A DNA stretch of 64,000 nt from assembly GCA_949126835.1 (NCBI GenBank), contig OX421495.1, positions 5,162,011 through 5,226,010 on the forward strand. Direction: 5' to 3'. The notes under the pieces are model-generated. The model saw nothing but the letters and a program-made list of their open reading frames with translations, searched no databases and had not been told where the DNA came from. Positions 55,321-64,000 of this stretch are shown here, in pieces. A program made the translations under genes and the position numbers. Every line of letters starts with the position of its first letter. Positions within the stretch are counted from its first letter, which is position 1. This stretch comes from Anisus vortex. Taxonomy: Eukaryota > Mollusca > Gastropoda > Planorbidae.

Positions 55321-55345
55321 AGTCTTCTTCTTCTTCTTCTTCTTC
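55321..55345. repeat. (CTT)n microsatellite
   Basis: Eight CTT-type units in a row, at the 3' edge of the LINE fragment on the other strand. Confidence 0.9.
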
Positions 55346-55349
55346 GTTC

Positions 55350-55645
55350 TCAAATGTTATGATTGGGAGGATTCAGACAACAAGTCCGATAGCTGTAATG
55401 AACTGCGCCGTGGCTGTCAGTTGCTCTAGTCCACCGAACAGTTTGTCGTTGAGGGTAGCCCCCAGGGGCCAAAAGGCTGACCGGGTAGAAAGATACAGAG
55501 GGCAGGTCTGAAGGACATGCTCCGCATTTTCGGGAGCTGTTTCGCAGGGGCACATTTCGCTTGCTCCGATTCGTAGTTTGCGGAACATATGTTGCTTTAG
55601 CCTGTTGTGACCAGTCCTTAGTCTGAAGATGATGTTTTGACATAA
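55350..55645 (-). mobile_element. LINE reverse transcriptase C-terminal fragment
   Basis: A minus-strand frame reads RLKQHMFRKLRIGASEMCPC, ETAPENAEHVLQTCPLY and TRSAFWPLGATLNDKLFGG. The NRLxxHxxxxL...C.C...E..EHVLxxCP pattern is the conserved tail of Jockey-type LINE ORF2. It is locally open, but no RT core remains upstream. Confidence 0.8.
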
Positions 55646-57076
55646 TCAAATAGTTTACATAGAGGGTCAACTAAATACAGAAAACTGAGTTGACAAAATT
55701 GACAGTAGTTGAAATGTGGGAGGAAAGGGAGTCAATAAAGGGACTTTATATAATACATTTCATTTATAAATTTTCGTGCGTTTATACTCCATCATTCATC
55801 AACAGCCTGCCATTAAAATCATAGATTATACTGAATTGCCAACTTCGTGGCCTATATGAATATGCCTATGTGCATATACCCTCTGTATTCTGGTCTGGAC
55901 CAAATAAAAACAAAATAGTAGGGTTGGGGAGGGGAACATAGGGTAGAATTGTAGCACTTTATATGAGATTATATGTGTGTGTGTGGGAAGGGGGGCGCAA
56001 AACGTGCACGGCAAGAGGTGGAAAAGACGGTTTCTTCTGATATAAAAACAAATACATTTTTTTTAACTACTAATAGATGAAAGTTCTAATTAGGTCGATA
56101 TAAGAGATATGTTTCATAATTGTTAATGTATAACTAAAATAAAAGTGTATGAGCTAAAAAAAAAATTATTACTAGTAGCGTAGTGGGGGTGGCAAATAGT
56201 CAAAAGTAGGAAAGATAGGTGGACAGCGAACACAACTAGTATAAAGTGCTGGGGTGGGCGAAGTGCAATAATGCATGAACGGGGCTGATTCTCAAATAAT
56301 GCACAATATCCCCCTAAACTACTGAACAATAAATATGTTATCGAAATATCAATAATGAAACTAAAAATGTGATTCTTTAAATATTTATCTATACAAAAAA
56401 CTACAGCTTAGATTATAATCCTTGTGACAGGCGTTCTTGGTTAGTGTTAAGGACCATTAGATATATATCCTTATACTTTATACCAATGAAAAAAAAATCA
56501 AAACCAAATCAGAGAAACCAAATCAAATTATATGTACAAGTAATATATTGAACAGTTTTAAGTTTATATTGTAATTATATTTTTTTTTTCTAGTTATGGG
56601 ATAAAACTGATTATTATTATTATTGTTACTACTAACAATAGGATAAATGGTTTTAGCATAAACAAAAGTTAATAGTTGTTATTTTAAACCTTACTAACAT
56701 TTGAAACTTTCTCTTGAAAATAAAACACGTATAACTGTTACCTTAAAATGTGTATTATTAAATAATGTACTAACTTTGCTTATTTAATGTTTAATGCTCG
56801 AGTCTATATATAAACTGCTTTTGTTTGTTTGTCAATCATTGTCCGTATACCTACTTATACAGTACATTTTGTAACATTTTTTACTATAAAAGTTGTGTAC
56901 TTTAAATGAACTTCAAATTGGTGTAATATTTTTACATTTACAAAGATTCGTTAAATTTTCGCAAATATTTATAAATGGCTAAAAAACGAAAATTTTTGCT
57001 AGAATACTTTGTTTCAATTAAAATAATTAAATTTGGATAATTTGAAACAGTGCCAATTTAGTAGGTCTCTATAGAG
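55646..57076. other. Intergenic, nothing identified
   Basis: AT-rich. Short open frames here have no splice or homology support. Confidence 0.4.
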
Positions 57077-59157
57077 CAGTGGTTCCCAAACTTTTTTAGG
57101 CCGCGACCCCTTTTTACAGTTTATCATGCTTTGGCGACCCCCCCCCCCCCATATAAATTTTTTTTTTATTATAATTTCGTTTCTAGTTTATTAGGCCTAC
57201 TGCATTTTGCGACTGTTATGAATTGTAATGTAAATACCTAATATACAGGATGTATTTTTACTGTTACAAATTGAACCTAATTAAAGCATAGCGATTAATC
57301 ATAAAAAAAAAAAAGAAGACATAAAAATAAATGTAATTAAATAATGCAAGATACATGTATAGGTCTAAGCTTAGGCCTATATTTCTAATTACAACACGAA
57401 TGTCAGCTATTGTGATGGTTGACATTGCGTATTTCTCATCGGTTCAGAAATTCTTGGGACAGTCTTTGCAAGAGCACAACTAAGCAGTTCATCTCCAACA
57501 ATAAGTCTACTGTGTTTAGAGTTGATAACCAACAAGGTGGAAAAGCATGGTTACTAAGATATTGTGTTGTAAATGGAAGAAAATGGCGCAACACAATCTC
57601 AGTCAAAATAGTTTATGACTGCAAACATTTGATTCAGAATGTTGTACCTGACATTATAGAGAAATCAGTTCTCTATGCATCGTTGTTAATACGCTCAATG
57701 AACTTTGTGCTTTAACAGGAATATCTATAACTTTGAACGTGAATGGGCTTCTGGCAAGTACATAGATATGTAGTGTCAGGTAGATTTGGAAAGTATCATG
57801 AAATTTCGGCTGCAAGCATGTGAAAGTGTTATTTCACAGAATTTATCATCGTAATCATTTTGCCATGTTCTTCAAAGAAAGCAGATAAAGTAGACCAGGA
57901 GCCGCATGAGAAAAAGAATGTGCCGGTTCGATCCCACTTTTCAACACTAGTCAAATCTAGATGATTTATTTGCATTACATACGTTTATAGAAATCAGAAA
58001 TCTTTTAAAAGGTCTGTAGAACATTTTAAGAAACTGCCATAAGAATTACCACTAGAATGTAATCATATCATTCACAGCCTTACAAGCCTATTCACAAACT
58101 TTAATCTAGTACAGTTTTTAATTTAAATAAATGTAACTTTTCCTAAACTTCAGCATTGATCTTACAAATAATATTACAAAGATAAACTCTTATGGGCCCC
58201 GGCGCAGCGCAATAACTACACACACACACACACAAACACACGCCCTCTTCGTGGGGCCTGAAGTAGACAGCATATACATTTCATTTTCATCAAATTTTTT
58301 TATGCAAAAGCTAAATTTCATTTGGAATGATCGGATCTTTTTAGATAAATTAAGGCATGTTATATTTTCCTCCTTGCAGTGATAAATTTAACTCATTCAA
58401 GACGACAAAATGTCAACCAAGTAAGTTATTGTCTGCAGTTCACTTTAATCGCCGAAAAGTGCTTCAAAGAGCAGTCTTGCTTTCTGATATAAAATATAAA
58501 AAAAACAACTAGTTCCCCATGAAGCTAAAAAAACAAGTTTTCATTTCTCTCGACAATCACACAAGTGTGAAATAGCTAGCATTGTTCGGAGCATCATACT
58601 CGTAGCACAATTGCGAAAACTGTCGACTGTTTAAAGATCTTGTTTTACAAAAGGGCACAACTTATGACGCATTATATTACTTCTTTTAACTGGCGCGACA
58701 ATGTCTTTGTTACTAATATTTGTCCATATATCATAAAGTGAGCTCCGATTACTTTTGGTCACTAATTATTTTGAAATCCAGACCGAACAGAATCTACACT
58801 AAATTCCAAAATATTCATGAAGTGTCGGTCGTTTTATTGCCAATACTACTGCTTTTAACACAATGGCTGCTTTTAACAGAGAAGAGGCTTTTTAACACAA
58901 CTCTCTACACACGTGTTACTGGTCCGCATACGTGCATTATGGTGCCGACCTTGTCACATACACCTGTATTGATGTCATTATGCCAAGTAACCTACACGTA
59001 TGCGAATGTATCTGCATGTAGGTGGACTCGCTTGGAGACGGAAAGATGAACAGTGTTTCGGCTCCTAAACATAGGTTTTTCGAAGGTCTTTGGCGACCCC
59101 CGCGAAGTGGTCATTCGACCCCCAAGGGGGTCGCGCCCCCCAGTTTGGGAACCGCTG
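57077..59157. mobile_element. hAT transposon, 2.1 kb, with perfect 8-bp target duplication
   Basis: The left end is CAGTGGTTCCCAAACTTTTT. The right end is CAGTTTGGGAACCGCTG. CTATAGAG flanks both sides (57069-57076, 59158-59165). Subterminal 'ggccgcgacccc' and 'gtcgcgcccccc' are also inverted. The interior has short open frames (57419-57715, 58720-59049) but no transposase motifs I could confirm, so it is a deleted or heavily decayed copy. Confidence 0.92.
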
Positions 59158-59239
59158 CTATAGAGCATTGGATTCCCTTCAATTTGATATATAACTTATA
59201 ACATAAGCTTCTACTAAAATTAGGTAATTTTTAGTTTTT

Positions 59240-60250
59240 AGTGATTTTTTTAAAAAAGGTCAGATTTGCGTTTTTTGTCTCCCTTGAAAAAAACTGTAAA
59301 AAGTATGAAAAATGATTTTTACATCGATATTATTATATTTTTCAAATGTACCACATTCATGAAAAAAATTGGGTCTCTCTCTACAAACTTTTGTGTTTGT
59401 AAACAAAGTAACTTAGCTATAGCCAATGTACTTTTTGAGATAATGACTTCTAAAAATAGGACTTTGTGAGGTGGCTAAAGGTAACCAACTTGTAAAATTT
59501 CAAAATTTCATAACTTTCTTAAAAATTAACATACAGTCATAAAATTGGTATCAAAGTTCTTAGAATCATTTTGTCTTTCTATTAAACATAAAAAAAAAGC
59601 TCAATAGCTTGAAAAATTAAAACCAGTTTTGAGTACCTCCCGTACTAGTAATACTACACTACTGACTACTGTTGACACAGTTCGTGACTGTTGTGATGTG
59701 GTGTGTTTTACAAGACAATTACGGTCCGGTAGTGTAGTGCATGATACATACTTTAAACGTCAGTTGTTACAACTTCAAAAATTCAAGTTCAAGTGCTTTA
59801 ATGTTTCTTTTGCTTTAGATGAAAGCATTATAACCTTTAACCATTTCTACCAGACTATCTAGCTAAAAACGCGCAACAATAATAGCAACAGGATCAAGAG
59901 AAGGGCGAATGGTGGAGACTAGGGGACATAGCTCTAACTATTTTCTTAAGGAGACGATTTACTAAATATAGTCGTCACGTGATATTTCCTCAACTCCAAA
60001 ACGCAGCAGGAGAAACTTGCGTTTAGATTATCTGTTTCGCTTACAATAATTAAATACTATTCTAATTTTTATTAGCCTGAATAATATTATAAAAATGAGC
60101 GTCGGAATAAGATATATTTGGATAATAAAATTATCCACAGGTTCAAAGAAATCAACTTTATTGTAATTGTAGGCTATAGGCCTACAAGGTTTGTAGGCCT
60201 ACAACTACACCTTACCTTACAACACTGCCAATACAGTTCAACACTCTACT
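59240..60250. other. Intergenic, nothing identified
   Basis: AT-rich. A word pairing with 53920 in inverted orientation lies at 59623-59637 and is described under findings. Confidence 0.4.
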
Positions 60251-60482
60251 AAGGGGACGTCCATTAATTACGTCAACAATTTTTAGGCGATTTTTACCTC
60301 CCCCCCTCCCCCTTGTCAACAACGGTCAAACTTTCAGAGACCCTCCCCCTATATAATTACGTCAACAATTGGTTACCCCCCCCCCCTAAACTAGTAACAC
60401 AATTTTAGATGCTTGCTTTTTTATTTAAAATAGATTTAAAACGGAAAGGTCTATAGGCTACTATAGACTATAGGCTAATTAA

Positions 60483-61044
60483 TAGGGCGTTTGCAATCAC
60501 GTGACAAAAAGCACGTGATTTGTGTTTACTTTCTGTAATGGTGTACAAGTAATAATGGCCGCTGTATTAATAAAGTTTCATATAGGCTCGAGCTTTTTTT
60601 AAATGATGTGTTGTGTTTTAAGTCTTATTAAGATTTAAGCTGTATTATGTATGTTAAATAAAATAGGCTATTTTATTATTATCATAGACATAGATCATAG
60701 ACGATGTGAGCCTATTAGTGACTTGACTAGATAGCCTATTCACCCAACACTATCACTTGACATCGTAGCCTAGCCTACGAAACATTAAAAGTGTAGGCCT
60801 ATAAAGTGAAATTGAAAGTGTAAATAGGTCTAGCCGGCCCTAGCCTAATCACATTAATCAATTAATCTACAGTACTACTATTTACCTCCTTATTTTTTAG
60901 TAGGATAGCCAATATTCAGATGTGAATTTTGCATGATAAAGAAGTACTTAACTTTCACCACGTTACATTTGTACCTCAAGTGGGTTCTTTATTTACACAA
61001 ATACGTCACTAAAAACCTAAGCCACGCCCACTAAGAACGCTCTA
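60483..61044. mobile_element. TIR element, unassigned, nested
   Basis: Left end TAGGGCGTTTGCAATCACG and right end AAGAACGCTCTA, with 'cacgtgac/cacgtgat' words inside the left end. The ends are only partly inverted (TAGrGCGTT) and no target duplication could be defined. Confidence 0.5.
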
Positions 61045-61242
61045 TTGTAATACATTTTAAAACTTATTAAAAATATTTCTAATTGACTATAATTCTCATA
61101 TGTTTACTATTCTTCTTTTCATATACATATTTAATCACGTCTAATTCTACGTTTCACTAAAATAGCTTTTGGTACAATGTTAATTGTCAAATAGTTTAGG
61201 GGAAAATTGTGCACCAGTTGTAAATTAGCCTTCTATTTTAAC

Positions 61243-62068
61243 TAGGGATGTTAACCGAAAACCAGAATACCGGATTCCGGTTTTGAAACCAAACACCGTT
61301 TTGATTTTCAAAACCGGATTTCGGTTTTTTGGTTGGTAGGTAGGCCTAATCATTATTTCAAGTAGCACAGCCTTTTTTTTGGTTTTGAAGGAAATATTTT
61401 TAATAAATAGGTCTTATGTTGGATTCACACAAAACAATTCTTGAAATGCCTTACTAACACTATTTTGTCTTAGATATTGTGTTTCTTATTTTCCAAATAC
61501 CAACTACGGCTTGCGATAAAAACAACATCAAATCAAACCAAATGTTAAGTTACAGTTACAATCCTTTGAGTCAGAAAATTTTGAAAAAACGTCTCTAACG
61601 ATTACTCGTTGTAAACTATGTTCCCAACAGATAAGCAAGAGCGGTGGCAGTACTACTGGATTGCGTACGCATCTGCGTACTAAACATCCTGGATTAACAT
61701 CGTCATCCTCTTCATATGCTTTTTAATATCATGGTCAGTGATAATCGCAAATTTGATTATCACCATTGAAAACTATTATTATCGGTTTTAATCAATTAGA
61801 CAAGATTTTTTTTAGTTCTAAAGAATTTTAAGGTAAAGTGTACCATATTGTATTCAAAGAAATCAACCTCTTGAATGCCCTGCAAACACTAATTAAATCT
61901 GAACTATTTTTCAAATATACCTACAAAACATTTGGCTTTACCAGCCTTGGACTTGTGACATTGCGCTGGAAGGGGAAGGGAGAGGGGAGAGAAACCGAAA
62001 TCCGGTTTTAAACCGGTTTTATAAAACCGAAAACAGGTTTTGAAGAAAAACCGGTTTTAACATACCTA
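61243..62068. mobile_element. hAT-like element with BED-finger remnant, nested
   Basis: Left end TAGGGATGTTAACCGAAAAC, right end GGTTTTAACATACCTA. Flanks ATTTTAAC and ATTTCAAA agree at 6 of 8. Repeated 'accggttt' words lie near both ends. The interior has a BED-type zinc finger at 61601-61726. The 58-bp MITE at 16721 and a left-end fragment at 62358 share its terminus. Confidence 0.75.
61601..61726 (+). pseudogene. BED zinc-finger remnant of a hAT transposase
   Basis: The frame reads ITRCKLCSQQISKSGGSTTG, LRTHLRTKHPGL, then a serine run and a stop. The C-x2-C ... H-x4-H spacing is that of BED fingers, which bind the DNA ends in hAT (ZBED-like) transposases. No catalytic domain follows before the element ends. 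Confidence 0.75.
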
Positions 62069-62349
62069 ATTTCAAACATATGTTCACTATTCCTTCTTAC
62101 ATTATTGTCCACACACACACATTATATACACACGGTAGTTGCCTTCCCTGTCCCCCAACCTTGCACTATTTGCCACCCACTCCTTGCAATAATGGCGACG
62201 CCACTGATACTAATACATTATTATCTCATAAAATTTTTCCAAAAAATTAGAAATGAAAACGTAAAAATTACTAAATACGTAGCCTGATCGACCTAATTTT
62301 AATCTTTCACCTATTATAACGTAGTGAGCAAAAATATATTAGTTTATAT

Positions 62350-62625
62350 ATCAGAATTAGGGATGTTAAAAGGAAATAAGGTAGGCTAAGTATTTCATAC
62401 TTCATGGGGTGGGCCAATAATTATTTTTCTGAAGGAAATATTTTTTTAAATAACCATGTTCGATTAAAAAAATTCACTTCATTCAATGCAAACATTGGTT
62501 ATAGTCTCGGCGAGGGCCTATTTTTACTATTATTGTTTTTAATTCTATTGTCAATCCCAGCCATCACTTATATGGCTTATAAAATATACCGAACGCCAGA
62601 CTCTGGCACCTAGCCTAATTTAGAT
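62350..62625. mobile_element. Fragment of the BED/hAT-like family
   Basis: It begins AATTAGGGATGTTAAAAGG, like the left end at 61243. Its 'ctgaaggaaatatttttttaa' resembles text at 61388. The local open frame (62404-62613) is probably incidental. Confidence 0.45.
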
Positions 62626-62722
62626 GTACTGAGCGGCAAAAAAACTGGTTTTCTGAACGTTCTCTGCAGACAGTTTATTGGCGTGTTTCTTTTGTTATTC
62701 AAGCCACCATGTCTCGCTAGGC

Positions 62723-63190
62723 TAAGGTTTCCAGACGTCCAGCAAAAGGAGGACATGTCCTCCTATTTAGACTCTTGTCCTCCGTCCGGCAGGCAAAGTA
62801 CAATATCTTTAAATTGTCCAGCTTTTGTAATATTTTATGTTTTGTAGCCAAAAGGACAAATGAATTTAAAATTAGCATTAACATGTTAAGAATATAATTA
62901 ATAAACAGGTCATCATTTGTACAAGGAAAGAATTATCCGTTTTTTTAGAAGACTCGTGCATGAGTTGCCAACCAAATGCAAGCTACCTTTCAGCCTACAT
63001 TGAATTTATGTTATTTTTAACAAAACTGTTTCTTGCTCAGTTTACCAATACACATTTAAACTTAGTGGCAGCTCTTGTAATAAAATATACTGATAGCGGG
63101 CTAAATGCGAAACTATGCAATTGAAACACAATGTCCTCCTTTTTGTATCTCGGTGTCCTTCTTTTGACACCCATGTGTCTGGCAACTCTA
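62723..63190. mobile_element. Short relative of the hAT-like element at 18063, nested
   Basis: Left end TAAGGTTTCCAGACGTCCAG, right end TGTCTGGCAACTCTA. Flanking octamers CGCTAGGC and CGCTAGAC match at 7 of 8. It shares 'aaaaggaggacatgtcctcc' with the 1.17-kb copy but has no minisatellite array. Confidence 0.82.
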
Positions 63191-63569
63191 CGCTAGACAG
63201 CGAATGTGAGGTTTTCTATAATTGGTCGGTCACTTTGCTTTGCTAATAATTGCATCAGTTTACACCCATACATAGATCTACAAACTAGCAAGATGGACAC
63301 AAAAAGGACATGTCAAATGTAGTTTCCATAATTGATATATTTGTATTAACGTAAAACTATGCTGTTAATGTTATCTATGTAAGTTGAACAGGACACATGT
63401 AGAATTTAGTACTAAATTTGTATCATTATTTAATTCATAAAAAAAAACATTGTTGACGTTAACTTAATTTTTCTTGACCTCCCCCCCTCCCCTATGTCAA
63501 CAATTGTCAAACTTTTTCAGACCCCCCCTCCCCCCTATTTTGTTGACGTAATTAATGGACGTCCCCTAA

Positions 63570-64000
63570 CTCAATGAACTCAATCCTTAACGCTACACTC
63601 ACAGTACTAGTATTCACACTCACTACATGACTCTGACTAGACACTATACTACAGATCCACTACAATACTCAGTAGTGAGTCAGTAGTCTACACTTTCACT
63701 TACTTACTACAGTCACTACACCACTAACATTACTAAAAACGTACTTAACATCTTGACTTAAATTATACTTATTTTATATACAAATTATGTTACAGTCTGC
63801 AGACATTCTTTCTATTCTATAAACTAGGCCTATAACTTATTCACTACCTCTTTCTATCCACAGCAATTTAACTGTGTTAGGAATTGCTTAAAAAGTGAGA
63901 ACATCAAATCAAATAGAGTTTACATGCATTGAATTAATCATGAAGAATAAAGATAGTGAGATAGAGCCACACGCATATTCCACATAGGCCTACAGTCTTT
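63570..64000. other. Intergenic, nothing identified
   Basis: Repeated CACTAC/ACTACA words and AT-rich text. A weak LINE-tail-like word lies near 63792-63825. No gene is supported. Confidence 0.4.

Larger units (their letters stand above)
60253..63566. mobile_element. TIR element (GACGTCCATTAATTACG family) with nested insertions
   Basis: Left end GGGGACGTCCATTAATTACG and the inverted equivalent at the right end, with TAA at 60250-60252 and 63567-63569. Inner blocks near 61085-61200 and 63264-63320 match the shorter copy at 45298. Three further elements (60483-61044, 61243-62068, 62723-63190) account for most of the extra length, leaving about 1.45 kb of original element. Confidence 0.88.

Noticed and set aside
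62404..62613. Small membrane-protein-like frame
   Set aside because: It overlaps text shared with the BED/hAT-like element and has no splice or start support; the hydrophobic stretch is AT-rich codon bias.

Overview
This is an intron-rich, AT-rich (roughly two-thirds A+T) animal nuclear sequence that is crowded with transposable elements. The spliced genes, tRNA-derived SINEs, Jockey- and RTE-like LINE pieces, many hAT-type MITEs and a striking excess of the palindrome AGGCCT fit a lophotrochozoan, most likely a gastropod mollusc. The species call is inference. There are no operons, no CRISPR array and no convincing tRNA or rRNA gene.

Two complete protein-coding genes can be spliced by hand with consistent reading phase. 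Both are on the minus strand. The first (10420-15526, 7 coding exons, 294 aa) is a two-domain rhodanese of the thiosulfate/3-mercaptopyruvate sulfurtransferase family, with its catalytic cysteine in place. The second (49781-53512, 6 coding exons, 376 aa) is an LPGAT1-type lysophospholipid acyltransferase with its HX4D and FPEG motifs. Two phase-compatible exons of an unrecognised minus-strand gene lie at 1611-2005. A short coding exon at 36540-36686 may be the 5' end of the zinc-finger locus.

From about 23.9 to 34.9 kb lies a minus-strand C2H2 zinc-finger array of about 40 fingers with 90-bp units. It has been amplified as higher-order blocks of 9-10 fingers. It is broken by two nonsense codons, a 1-bp frameshift, two LINE fragments, a MITE and a 4.37-kb LTR retrotransposon (29819-34189). 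That element has 512-bp LTRs differing at one base and a 5-bp target duplication. It encodes only Gag-protease, with CCHC knuckles on both sides of the protease, and carries no reverse transcriptase.

The rest is mobile-element territory. A family of terminal-inverted-repeat elements with G/C-run subtermini and 3-bp TTA/TAA duplications occurs at least five times (17974, 20491, 41832, 45298, 60253). The 41832-44659 copy holds a decayed DDE-like transposase that I cannot place in a named superfamily, and it is the best candidate here for something under-described. Several hAT-type elements have clear 8-bp duplications, including one of only 58 bp. SINEs with 11-12-bp duplications sit in introns and inside other elements. 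The right end (60.2-63.6 kb) is a nest of elements within one TIR element.
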